A stretch of 64,000 nucleotides of DNA from NCBI GenBank assembly GCA_014281115.1, contig JACONQ010000019.1, positions 744,001-808,000 on the forward strand. Reading direction: 5' to 3'. This document shows positions 10,325 to 21,320 of the stretch, one piece after another. Positions within the stretch are counted from its first letter, which is position 1; each line of letters begins with the position of its first letter. This DNA is from Laburnicola sp. R22_1. Lineage: Eukaryota; Ascomycota; Dothideomycetes; Pleosporales; Didymosphaeriaceae. The translations under genes were made by a program, and so were the position numbers. A model generated the notes under the pieces. The model had not been told where the DNA came from. It ran no database searches and was given only the letters and a program-made list of their open reading frames with translations.

Positions 10325-10580
10325 TGAACTATTCTATTTTAAGTATATCTCGGTCTCAGCCATGAATCTGAACTTGTCTCCTTCTACGGGCTCGTGTTCT
10401 CTTAGCAGAAGCTTTGTTGCCTGACAAAAGAGTAGTAGATTGTATAGCGCTTGGACTTGGTTCTTCATTAAACATGTTAAGCGATCCAACAATGCTATCA
10501 AAGTCTTAATCCATATTATAACCTTGCTTTTTCTTAGTTTCAGACCTTGACATCTCTTGCTGAGTACGTTCTTCTTGCAT
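10325..10580 (-). pseudogene. Minus-strand decayed coding remnant
   Basis: From an ATG at 10,580 the minus strand reads MQEERTQQEMSRSETKKKQ, then continues as a Ser-rich and basic sequence (SAKRTRARRRRQ) with only two early stops, TAA near 10,508 and TGA near 10,360. Each is one C-to-T step from CAA or CGA. The sequence resembles the basic, coiled tail of a transposase or nuclear protein, but I cannot name the family. It lies between two live genes in normal-GC DNA, suggesting light RIP or simple decay. Confidence 0.35.
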
Positions 10581-10771
10581 GATCTGTGCGCTTTTCTTTA
10601 AAAAACATATACTGAACAATCTCCTTATGATGGCCTGCAACTAATTCCTACCTGGATAATAGCGTACCACGCACTATACTCGAAGACTGACGCTAAGGAA
10701 TTGGCTCGAAAGCTTAGACGAGCTACATTACAAGGACAAAAAACTGAGTATTGTGTGTTACCCCAGGATAG

Positions 10772-11366
10772 GCGATACAAACGCTGAATGTAGAAATTCT
10801 ACTAGGGAGAGAAGGTGACAAGTCGCGCCTACAAGAGAATCCTCGAACACGAAAGCACGTTCAGGATGACCCAGACTTCTCAAGGCTACGGTTGTCCATG
10901 CTAAAAGACAGAGTAAAAGAGCTATTCGGGAATACATACCTACGAAGTCAGGAACGATGGACCATTGGCTATCTTAACCCCCTATGGGGCAATGAAACAC
11001 TGGAAATCAAATCGGATAGGGACTTCCAGATTGCGGTCAGGGCTCTCCGCTACAAAGGATGCAAGACGATTAGTCTACGAGTGAGTTCTGTCCTATGCGT
11101 GTGTTGTTGGTGGTGGAATTGGCGACAGAATATTTTTCACACAATGCAGCTTATCTACCTAGCCAAGGTAATAGTACCTGGCGCGTCGCAGGATAGCCTC
11201 GACTCTGACAAGGGCGTTGTTGGAGTTGACGATGAAGACTACGAGACCGACACTGATGGGAAGGGACTCAAGCGCGTTGTGCTGGTATGTCTTCCTTTGT
11301 CTTCGATCTCCTGTAGATGTGCTGATTTTTATACAGGGCAACAACGACGTATATCGCGTCGTCTAG
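10772..11366 (+). CDS. PB1-like domain protein, 5' end unresolved
   Basis: An open frame from about 10,772 (following a possible acceptor GATAG) passes an in-frame ATG at 10,898 and continues to 11,080. A 69-bp intron (11,081-11,149) and a 52-bp intron (11,285-11,336) lead to a stop at 11,366. The segment from WTIGYLNP through ETLEIKSDRDFQIAVRAL to KTISLR has the strand/acidic-loop/helix/strand order of a PB1 or ubiquitin-like beta-grasp domain, where acidic 'SD-D' residues precede the last helix. An acidic stretch (VDDEDYETDTDG) follows. From the ATG the product is 115 residues; with the upstream frame about 157. The gene may be longer at the 5' end, or joined to the next gene; neither can be decided here. 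Confidence 0.45.
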
Positions 11367-11694
11367 TAGAAGAATTCAGGATGCTGCGCGACTGCTGGTG
11401 GTCAGTCGTGCAGGTGGACAGCGAGAGCCTGGTCGCGCCTTCCCCCAAGGCTCTTGCCCTCAACAATAAGCAACCCCACAAACCGTCATCTGCCTTTTTT
11501 TCTTCTCTCTCTCTCTATGCCATTCATTGCTGTAATATAAATGTTTCTCTCTCTACTCTGTTTGCTTGACTCTCACTCTCAGTCGTCTCATTGTCGTGTG
11601 GGTCCCACCACCACTCTCCCGCCGCCCAGTGCTCGCCGCAGCCGCACTTCATTTTTACCTATATTGCTTTCTAAGAGGCTCTCCTCTGTTTGCT

Positions 11695-12473
11695 ATGCCA
11701 AAGCTTTTAAAACGCAATATGAAGGAGGCCGAGGATAGGAGACGAAGGCGTTATGCACAGCCGGTCTCTTCGCCTCCACCAGTACGTACCCCCCATCGTA
11801 TTCCCCATAGATAGTACTTTGTCCTAACAATGACTAGGAAGACGAAAGCGACTTCGAGAGTACGATACCCGCAACTCCAACCGCTGCCACGATGCCTACA
11901 GCCACAACTACGACACCACCTGCATCTCTAGTCGCTGCCACGATGCCTACGTCCACTACAATAGACTTTAACAACACTGATCTCGGTATCAACTTTGACA
12001 CATCCACTCTAGCGAACGACGGATACCTGGGAGGCCAATATGAAGACTTCGATATGGACGGTGATCTCGATCTCGATCTCAACTTTGACATGCACGAACA
12101 GGTGCAAAGTTCCGATTTCGATCCAAGTTTTACGAGGGACGGCGAACAGGCGCTCATGGACCTAGAGATGTCTACGCTGGTCAACAACAATCCCGCAACT
12201 GCGCTAAGCGACGACAATTCCCCCACCGCGCTGAACGACAACAAACTCCTCACGTCAAGCAGCAGTGAAGGATCATCAGGGCTGGAAGGAAGCCTAGACG
12301 AGAGTATACTTGAGCTTCTGTGTGGGAAACCAGTGGACGACCTGAGACCAGTGTTGATGAAACTTCTATCGAAGAACCGCGTGGAAGAGGTGGTGGAATT
12401 TCTGCACAGCCGCCCTACCACGTCAACACTATCGAAGCCCACGCCTACAACAACTGTATTAGAACATTTATAG
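11695..12473 (+). CDS. Asp-rich low-complexity protein, unknown function
   Basis: Exons 11,695-11,781 and 11,838-12,473 join over a 56-bp intron (GTACGT donor, CTAAC branch-like site, GACTAG acceptor) and give 240 residues. A basic N-terminus (EAEDRRRRRYAQ) is followed by Thr/Ala-rich repeats (two TAATMPT-like units), then an alternating acidic/hydrophobic stretch DMDGDLDLDLNFDM, a Ser/Asp-rich middle and a C-terminal helix-like segment LRPVLMKLLSKNRVEEVVEF. I recognise no domain. The acidic pattern would suit a transcription activation region (inference). Related sequence occurs at 4,018-4,420 and directly downstream, so it belongs to a local family. Sequence similarity continues past its stop codon, so the true 3' end may be spliced further. 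Confidence 0.55.
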
Positions 12474-12725
12474 CTGCGCACGTCTTTTAATAAGTTAAAG
12501 TCTTTATTGTTAGACTTTGTTGCCAAGGAGACTGCACTTACTACGACCGACCACGACCACAACCCCCGCATTCACGAATGCACACCCCTCTGCCGCTACA
12601 CCGGACTTTGACGCAGATCTCGATCTTGGCTTAGACACATCCGCCCCGGCGAGCGATAACATCTCGACTTCAATATTAATGACGATATAAAGTTTAATCT
12701 TAAGTTTAACGCACGTGAACACCTA
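12474..12725 (+). pseudogene. Broken tandem duplicate of the Asp-rich gene
   Basis: After the stop, a frame with LLLDFVAKETAL (shared with the 4,018 fragment) leads into a Thr-rich part and then FDADLDLGLDTSAPASDN. After a frame shift near 12,665 comes FNINDDIKFNLKFNAREH, which aligns residue by residue with FDMDGDLDLDLNFDMHEQ of the upstream gene. The differences are mostly G/A and C/T changes (Asp to Asn or Lys). The copy ends near 12,725 where the AT-rich block begins. It is a partial duplicate being eroded from the TE side. Confidence 0.6.
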
Positions 12726-12829
12726 GAAACACATAAGCACTTCTTAGTACGCGTCTCTTATTCTTATTATTAAAAAACTAGGGGGTGAATTATGTGTTTT
12801 TGTTAATTATTGCGCAATTAACGCTATTA

Positions 12830-15800
12830 TAAAGTGTAATTGCAACGCACCACTATTATTAAAAAATATACTAGCGCGCATAAATAAGACAAGGTTTATA
12901 TCTTTTATAAATATTATTGCAGGTTTTAATAATATATGCGTTAAGAAAGGTAATAAAGAAAAAATAGTGTTTCTTACACAATATAGACTTTATAAGTACA
13001 CTATTATACTATTTAGACTTACTAGAGCTTCTAGTACTTTTTAAATATATATTAATAAAACGTTACAATAACACCTAGATAACTTCTATATAGCTTACTT
13101 AGACAATATACTTATATATAGTAAAACTAAAAAGAACTATATTAAACATATATAGACTATAGTTAATAAACTTAGATAAGCTAGTCTGTACCTAAATATT
13201 AATAAGTATTAATTTAAAGTTAAGAAGGTTAAGTACTTAGAGATTATACTAACTACTAAGAGTATTAAAATAGATTCTAAAAAGGTTTAGGTAGTACACA
13301 ACTAGTAGTTGCTATAGTTGCTTAAAAATATATAGACTTTTCTAGGTTTTGCAAATTTCTATTAATAATTTATTAAAAGTTTTAGTTAGATTACTCGCCT
13401 ACTAATAAATCTAACTAAAGGTAATATGCTAAAGGACTAGCCTAGTAAACTAGGGACTCCTATAGTAACTATATTTAAAGCACTTCAGCAGGCCTTTATA
13501 ATAGCACCTATTCTAGTCTATTTTAACCTAGATAAGAAAGTTTAGCTAAAGACTAACGCGTTAGACTTTGTTACTATAGCAGTACTATTATAAAAGAATA
13601 AGTAGAGCGTACTATAGCCTATTGCGTACTTATTATATAAAATAAACCCTATAAAGTGTAACTATAAGATTTATAATAAGAAGCTTCTAGCTATTATACG
13701 CGCCTTTAAAGAATAGAGATCTAAGCTATTAGGTACTTAGAATCCTATTAATATTATTACTAATTATCTTACTTTATAATACTTTATAACTAGTAAGCAG
13801 CTTAATTAATAATAAGCACAATAGGTAGAGTTTCTAGCTAAGTTTAACTTTTATATTTAGTACTACCCTAGTAAATAAAATATAGAATCTAACGTCTTAA
13901 TGCGCTATTTAGGTAACTTACCTAAAGGTAATAATAACGCCTACTAATAACACTAAGTCTAGATAGTCTTATAGCTAAAAATCTTTAAAGGCAAAAGGTT
14001 ATATTATATAGTTACTACTGCCTACGCTTTATTAAATAAAAGTTATTACTCTAGTCTATAGCTCGCAGCTATATTATACTATATTGCTAAACTTGCTACT
14101 AATAATAATAATTCTATTGCTATAACTATAATAGAGACTAATAAGATAGCGCAATTGCTTTAGAATATTAAGATAGCCTATACTATTAATAAAATAGTCT
14201 AAGATATTATTGCCGCTATTAAGGCAAAAGCTTAATATTTGCTAGAGAAGCTTCTTAAGTAAGAATTTAGGATTAAGATTGCTAGCTATTAGTTAAGCGA
14301 GGGTCTACTATATATTAAAAACTAACTATATATTCCTAGTAATAAGGAGCTCTATATGCGCATTTTTAAGCAAGCTTATAATAGTGTTACTACTAGATAT
14401 ATTAGTTATAAGAATACTTATAAACGTATTAGTTACTAGTACTATTAGTTATATATAATATATACTATTATCTATTATATCTACACCTATATATCTTATT
14501 ACTATAGTAAGCTATACTATAACGCTAAGCATAGTTTGTTGCATCTGCTACTAATTCTAGATTAATATTAGAAGACTATCTTAATAGACTTTATTATTAG
14601 CTTGCTACTATATTATAATAATAGCAAGACCTATATAGCTATTATAGCTGTTATAGACTAGCTTAGTAAAAAGAAGAAGTTTATCCTTATATTTAAAATT
14701 ATAGCTAAGGTAGTTATAAAGGCTTTTATTATCTATATCTAGTGTAAGAAGAGTTTTCTAAAGAATATTATTAGTAACTATAGTTAATAGTTTATATCTT
14801 ACTTCTAGAAATAGTTTTATAAATATCTTAGCACTAAACTGCAACTATTTACTAGTTAGCATTTTAAGATAGATAGCTAGATAGAGATTACTAACACTAT
14901 GCTAAAGGAATACTTATGCGCGTATATTAACTATTAATAAGATAACTAGGCCTTATACTTACTTATAGTAGAGTTTATTACTAACTCTTTAGTTAGTAAA
15001 TTAACTAGAGTAGCTCTCTTTATTACTACTAAGGGCTATTTACTATATAATAGTACTAAACTAGCTTAATTATATAATATTAAGTTAGTAAGTAGGAACG
15101 CTACTACTAGGAAGCGCCTACTTATAGCGCCCACATGTATAGATTATTAATACGCAGATAACTTTATTAACTTCTTTACCTACTTATATAACTTTCTATA
15201 TAATAATTTATAATAGGCATAAGCTAAATAGGCTAAGTATATAGATATAAAGCGCGTACTAGCACTATTTTTTAAGGTTAGTAATAAGGTAATATTAGAC
15301 GTACACAATTTTAAGACTAAGAGGCCTAGCTTATTACTTAACTATAAGAATAGGGGACCTTTTTATATAGTATAAGTTATTAACAATATAGTATATAAGC
15401 TTAATCTATCTAAGAAAATAGGCTGTTTACATAATATTTTCTACTTATAGCTACTACACCTATATAATAAGCAATTGCTTAATAGTTAGATATATAATAA
15501 GAATAATATACTACTAGATAAATATATAGATAAGAAGTATAAGGTAAAGACTATACTTACCTACTAGTTAAATAAGTTAAAGAAGGACCTATACGCTCTA
15601 ACTGTAGTATTATAGAGTATAAAGTTATATAGAATAGTTTTAAAGACCCTACCTAGAAGTCCTATTATAACCTACTTAATTATCCCTATCTTATTACTAG
15701 GTTTTATGCTAAGAATCTAAGAAAGCCTACTATACTATATAACTTTAATAATCTTATTACGCGTTAGAATATTATTATATACTTTACTACTATTCTAGTT

Positions 15801-16230
15801 GTAAACACCTGCCTAGATGCCTAGAGATAAATAAATATAGGTCTTAAGTTAGCAATAGATAGTAGTCCCCCTAGAAACCCTTCTAGTAGTAATTCTCTTA
15901 GCTAGGTAGAGCGTACCAACCTATATAATAATAGTACTAATAATAGTAGTACTAATAACAATAGTACTAATAATAATAGTACTACTAATAATAGTATTAA
16001 TAATAATAGTACTAATAATAATAGTATTAATAATAATAGTATTAATAATAATAGTATTAATAATAATAGTATTAATAATAATAGTATTAATAATAATAGT
16101 ACTAATAATAATAGTATTAATAATAATAGTATTAATAATAATAGTATTAATAATAATAGTATTAATAATAATAGTATTAATAATACAATCCTAATAGATA
16201 TTAATAAATTAGACTAAATCTATAGTAATT
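12830..16230 (+). mobile_element. RIP-degraded Gypsy retrotransposon, 5'-truncated
   Basis: Reading through the stops, the forward strand gives the Gypsy pol order: reverse transcriptase (about 12,910-13,400, with AYLDNILIYSKTKK for the YLDD box near 13,085-13,130 and FLGFANFY near 13,340), RNase H (about 13,540-13,900, with NYKIYNKKLLAIIRAFKE near 13,660), integrase (about 14,330-15,150, with a decayed zinc-binding region and the DFI and VIDxLSK catalytic-core signatures near 14,590-14,680), and a C-terminal part to about 15,720. Gag and protease are absent, so the element is truncated where it meets gene island 1. Nearly all stops are TAG/TAA, consistent with RIP. Confidence 0.9.
15925..16185 (+). 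repeat. 15-bp tandem repeat in the Gypsy tail
   Basis: The 15-bp unit AGTATTAATAATAAT (with AGTACT variants at the left) is repeated about 16 times. In one frame it encodes Asn-Asn-Asn-Ser-Ile/Thr pentapeptides. The ACT form is probably ancestral and ATT the RIP-mutated form. It sits at the C-terminal end of the Gypsy pol frame. Confidence 0.85.
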
Positions 16231-17621
16231 TAAGTAGGCAGTTATAGTAATTTAGTATAAATTACTATAAAGATTATAATAATTAGAAATATAACGTAAT
16301 AGATTATAATAGAGTATAATAGTTACCTAGAAATTAATATAAAGTTAGAAGAATTTTAGTAGCACTAGAGTTGCTGCTATAAAGAGAGAGGGAAAGTAGT
16401 ATTACTAATCTAAGGTGCAAACCCCTTGCTTACGTTATATTACCCTTTTAGGACTAGCGTAATTACTAAGTAAGGTCCTAAGCAAGGCTATATATATAGC
16501 CTCTTTGACGGAAATTTCGACTATGAATATTGTGTAGTAATATAATAGTTTATTGTTTATATTTCTTTATAGATACTAGTAATTGTCCTTAGATTACTCT
16601 ATATTGCATCGCTGTACGCACGCTTCTTTTGTCTCTTTTGTTGCCTATTCTTTTAAAGATCTTAGTTCGCGTTATTATTTTATTATTATTATTACTACTA
16701 GCATATCTATATAGTGTTATAAGTAGTAATAAGGTAGAGGTACTAGTGTATATACCTCTTATTATTATTCTCTTTAATAAAAGTTAACCACGCATAGTAA
16801 TATATAGTAAGATAATAGTTAGCCCTAAGGTTCTTTTCTAGTAGGTAAAGGTTATAAAGCTTAGCTACGTATATTGCGTTGCTAGGTAACTGCTTACGTA
16901 GCAGCTATAGGCTAAGCTCCTTAAGTTAGATAATCTAAAGATCTATCTATACCTAGCGTAGATAGAGTAGGCCTCTTAGGTGCTATATACCTATCTCTTT
17001 AAATATGCCTCTTAGCGTCTTAGTATATTATAGTATTGCCGCTTTATTAATACGCACACCCTCTAGCTTAGCTGTCCTAGTAGGTATAAGAGTAGGGCGT
17101 GTTAACTTCTTAAGCGTATGCAAATTTAATATAGTAGGAATAGTAGGGTAGAGAATATAATAAGTAAGCATTGCTAAAAAGTAGTTAAACCTATAGTGCA
17201 GACTTATAGAAGCTATAGTAGCAATAAGTGTCGCTGCCTATAAGCAAGTTAATACGTTATATATACTTATAGTATATAAGTATAGAGTGATTACTAATAT
17301 ATATATAGGCATAGTACACTAAACTAATATTACGTAATTAATAACTAAGCGTATACAATATATAATTACTATGGCTAGCTAATATCCCTCTTAGTAAGAA
17401 TAGCCTAATAAAAAAATAATATATAGCCTGCCTACGTATTTACCTTATATAAGTATTACTAGTATCTTATATTTAAATTCTAATATCTACTATTATCTTA
17501 TATACAGCGTAATAACCCCTATAGTGCCCTTACACTTTATATTTTATCTAGAATATTTAGTATTAGTATTATCTACTTTCTAGGTCTTAGATTAAGCACT
17601 CTAGATAGCGAAGCTATACTT
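16231..17621. repeat. Unassigned degraded sequence 3' of the Gypsy element
   Basis: A less degraded patch at about 16,410-16,520 contains the inverted repeat CCTTGCTTA...TAAGCAAGG and may be an LTR remnant of the upstream element. The rest (16,560-17,620) is AT-rich with no frame I can identify. Confidence 0.4.
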
Positions 17622-18985
17622 ATAAATAAAGATGTTAAGATAAGCTTACTAAAGATTAATAAAAGGCTTACTAGTATAATCTTTACTATAGAGAATATAT
17701 TCTAGAATAAGGTTAGTAAACTTAGTTTTAGTAGAGTTCTCTTATAAGCTATCCTAGATCTAGAATATAAATTAGTAAGGAAGAGGTTTATTAGAAAATT
17801 ATTATACTTTACCTAAGTATTTGCTAAAGTAGAGGATATAAGCCTTATAGTTATAATTTCTTTTATAAGCCTTTACGCATAAAGAATAAACTACTTAAGG
17901 TAGCGCTAATAGGACTTCTTATAAAAATAGATAGCCTTAAAAATAAAGTCCTTAGATATTATATAGATAGCTTTAAGAGTCTTCTAATTATAGCTTAGGT
18001 CCTTAAAGAACTACTTAAAATTAGTAAGAAATAACGTAAAAGAACTAAGAAACTAATCTTTTAATAATTCTTTATAATTTTATTATATATAAACTTCTTA
18101 AAGTTCTTTATACTATAAGTATCTAAAGTAGAAAGTAAAGGTTTACTATTATAAATAGAAGTGCTATAGGTTAAAATCTTTATAGAAGAATACTAAGCTA
18201 TAATTAAGCTAGACTTTATATACTTACTTAAAGTTATAAGGTCTAGTGTAAAGTGTTGCTTAGAGACTTTACCTATAATAAAGATTAATAATAAAGAAGA
18301 TAGTAAAAATAGTACTAAAGTAGGAGAGATAATAAAAGTGTAGTATAATATTAATAAGGAGCGTTATAAATATACTAGTAAAGTAGAGAAGAAAAGTAAA
18401 ACTAAGGTAGAGATCTTTTTATTTACTTTAGCTAGAGTAAATAACACTAGTATAAATTCTTAACTAAAATAGGCAACTGCGCTTTAGAAACTAAGAAATA
18501 TAAATATAAATATATTAGATATAATAACTAAGTTATCCTATAAAAATAAAGAGAGATATATATAAACGCGTTAGATATAACAACTAAATTGCCCTACTAA
18601 AGATAGGAGAATAGGAGTCTAGTACTCTCTATAGCTAAGGTACACTTAAAACTTTATTAAGACTTAGAGCACTATTGCTAGTACACGCAGTATTAGATAT
18701 ATTCTTAAAACTTTAGGTACATAAAAAGGAAATTTATGCTACTACTATAGAAAGCATAGAATATAATACTAGAACTTTTTAGGAGGGGGGGAGGGGGGAG
18801 AGCATATATAAAGGGCTAAGCGTCTTTTTACTAGTTACTTAGCCTACTACCTTAGAGCCTTAGAGTTCTAAGTCTATACTTCTACTAAGCTAGAAGTATA
18901 TAAGTCTATAGCTAGAGTTACCCTTAAACTCTATTAAATTTATAAGTTTACTTAGGTAACTCTAACCTCTTAGTCTAAAGCCCCT
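17622..18985 (+). pseudogene. Decayed ORF of unknown family, copy 2
   Basis: Direct repeat of bases 1-1,495: both start with a TAAATAAAGAT(A/G)TTAAGATA match and share landmarks such as GAATATATTCTAGAATAAGG, a common CTCTTATAAGCTAT, and AACTCTATTAAATTTATAAG at the right end. This copy lacks the solo LTR. Stops in the forward frame are again TAA/TAG. Similarity stops near 18,985, where copy 1 enters its minisatellite. It has more C-to-T changes than copy 1, so it is more heavily degraded. Confidence 0.6.
18779..18803 (+). repeat. G-run patch
   Basis: A run of G tracts separated by single A bases (AGGAGGGGGGGAGGGGGG) stands out in AT-rich DNA. The matching site in copy 1 (about 1,310-1,320) is GGAGAGGGAAG, so the run expanded in this copy. 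The G tracts could form a quadruplex (inference). Confidence 0.5.
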
Positions 18986-19299
18986 TACACTAAAGTTTTG
19001 TTCTATCTATAAGATACTTATCTAGTACGAGAAATAGATATACTTAACTATTTATAATGCTATCCTTATATACTAGTTATGTTGCATTGTTTATTTAGTG
19101 CTAATTACTCTTTTTAACTCTCTTTTTTTAATTTAAGCCTGCGTAGGTTGGAATAGAAAGGCCGCTCTAGTCTAGCGCCTAAAAATACAGTCTACTAAGT
19201 CTCCGCTAACGCAATAATAGTTTATAAGAATAGTTTATAAACTATATACTTGCCCCTTATTATTTATAAGCGCTCTAATAGCTATTAAATTTACTTTAA
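18986..19299. other. Unassigned AT-rich sequence
   Basis: Degraded sequence between copy 2 of the decayed ORF and the next repeat. Nothing recognisable. Confidence 0.4.
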
Positions 19300-20010
19300 G
19301 CATATATAGAAAACTAAACTCTATTATTACTATTATTAGTAATTGCGCTATTTACGTGTTGCGCTTATCTAACACTATAATAACTATAAGAATTTAACAT
19401 ATTTACGCAACGCTCTTCTCCCTTAGTAACTTATTAATAAATATCTTTATTTATTTTTCCTCTTAATCTTGTCCTTAATTTTGTCCTCTATTACTACCTT
19501 TCTAATTAGCAGCAACGTAAGAAACTATAGTAGAAGTCCTACACGTCTATTATAGCGCCTATAGTTATTAATTTATTGCTAGCCTAACTAGTACACTAGG
19601 ACCGCCTTATATAGGCTAAGGTATACCTTTTTTTACTTTAACTTATTAATAATCTTTTAAATAGAGTAGTACTCTAGTGTAGGCCTAGTAACTTTACGTA
19701 GATAGATTAGAGCGTACTTTTAGGCGGCGTTAACTATAATTTTAGTATTAGGGCTTAGGAGGATAGTAGGAAATAAAGTAGTAGAAGTCTCCTTAAGATT
19801 AATTTTACTATAGAGATAGAGTATTAGTATACCTATAGTGTATAAGATTCTACCTAGTATATATCACTTATAAGTAGTATAAACCTACTAATATAACTAT
19901 TGCTTCTAGTAATTTTTAAAGATAATAGTAGAGAAAGATAGTTATAGTATTATACTAGTTGCGGCGCTAGCGTTATCTTATATTTTTTCTACTCTAAACT
20001 ATAGTATAGC
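19300..20010. repeat. Interspersed repeat shared with 21,560-22,200
   Basis: This stretch and 21,560-22,200 share the same order of landmarks: TTATTAATAAATATCTT, TTCTATTACTA, CTAGCCTAACTAGTA, CCTTATA.A...TAAGGTATACC, and a common right half near AGATAGT. The second copy is the core of the TIR element at 21,306-22,437; this one shows no TIRs. No frame is clear on either strand. Confidence 0.5.
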
Positions 20011-20369
20011 GATATAGCCTTACGCATAGTTTTATATGTAGATTTTTTTTTAGTTAGAGTAGGCGCGCTAAGCCTACTAAGCTTGCTTATAACGCGCTAA
20101 CCCTTTTTATTAATACCTTAAAACGCTTTTCTGTGTATATAATAGTAGGAGAAATATTGACTATTATTGTAATATTTTTATTAGAAACCCCTTAGTTGTA
20201 AAAAAAAAACTATATACTAGTTAGGCTAGTAGCTAGTCTAGTTTATAAAGAATAGTAGTACTATATTTCTACTCTAGTAAATATAATTACTTTTTATTAG
20301 TACTAGAATCCTTTAGTAAGGGACGTAAAAGGAGGATAATAAAGTCTTTATTAATAAGCTAGGTGTGCT

Positions 20370-21320
20370 GTGTACACTGTAAGTAAATCTTATATAGATT
20401 AGAAGCTTATAGAGTATAGGCAAGGTGTAAGTAAGTTTAAAGTTTAAACTATTGTTATATTATTAGATATTTAAGGTTAGTTTTTAATTAGAATTAGGTG
20501 CTATATATAGTATATATAACCTTCTATTTTAATCTACTTTAACCTTAAACTAAAAAAAAGGTTAAAAAAGGTTTTTGGCAAGCCGACTAATTACTTACTA
20601 TAACTACTACCTTTGGTTTAGTTTTTAGTACTTAGAGTTATACTTACGCCTTAGAAAGTTATAAAAACTGAGCTTTTTTACTATAAATAAAGTTAATAAA
20701 ATACTTTTATAAAAGTACTAAAAAAATCTTTTTAACTTTATTAAGCTTAAGAAGTAGTATTCTAAGCATTATATTTTAAAGAAGGTTTTAATTTATAGTG
20801 TACACCTAGTTTAGAGCAAATTTTACTAAAATAGTATTAAGAAACCTATAGATAGTAAGCCTTTTATTAACTTTTATAATTAATTAAGCTTTAGCTTTTC
20901 TATAAAGGACTAGCTAGGCTTTAAGCTAAGCCTTAGAGTTTTATTATCTGTACTTAGCTTTATTAAAATAGGCTTTATACTAAGCTTAGAGCAAATTTTA
21001 TATACTTTAGTTAGTAGATTTAAAGTCTTTTTAAAGGGCTTAAATTAGTGCTTATAAGGTTAGCTGTCTATTATTTAAAAGCTTTATTATAGTAATAGCT
21101 ATAAGCCTATATAAAACTATAGAATAATATTAGCTTGCCAAATACCTTTTTTAATCATTTTTTAGTTTAAGATTAAAGTAGATTAAAATAAAAGATTATA
21201 TATACTACTATATATCGCATCTAATTCTAATTAAAGACTAACCTTAAATACCTTAATAATCCTACACTCTATAAGCTTCTAACCTATATAAGATTTACTT
21301 ATGCTGTATATGTGTGGCGT
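20370..21320. mobile_element. Inverted-repeat element with about 200-bp arms
   Basis: The left arm (about 20,370-20,585) and right arm (about 21,137-21,320) are reverse complements over landmarks TAAATCTTATATAG, TAGAAGCTTATAGAG, TTTAAGGTTAG, ATTTTAATCTACTTTAA and TTTGGCAAGCCGAC. The interior (20,740-21,125) is the reverse complement of 23,905-24,235. It reads, on the minus strand, as a Gln/Leu/Lys-rich frame with many TAA/TAG in place of Gln. It looks like a foldback or long-TIR DNA element with a decayed protein gene; the family is unknown. Confidence 0.6.
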
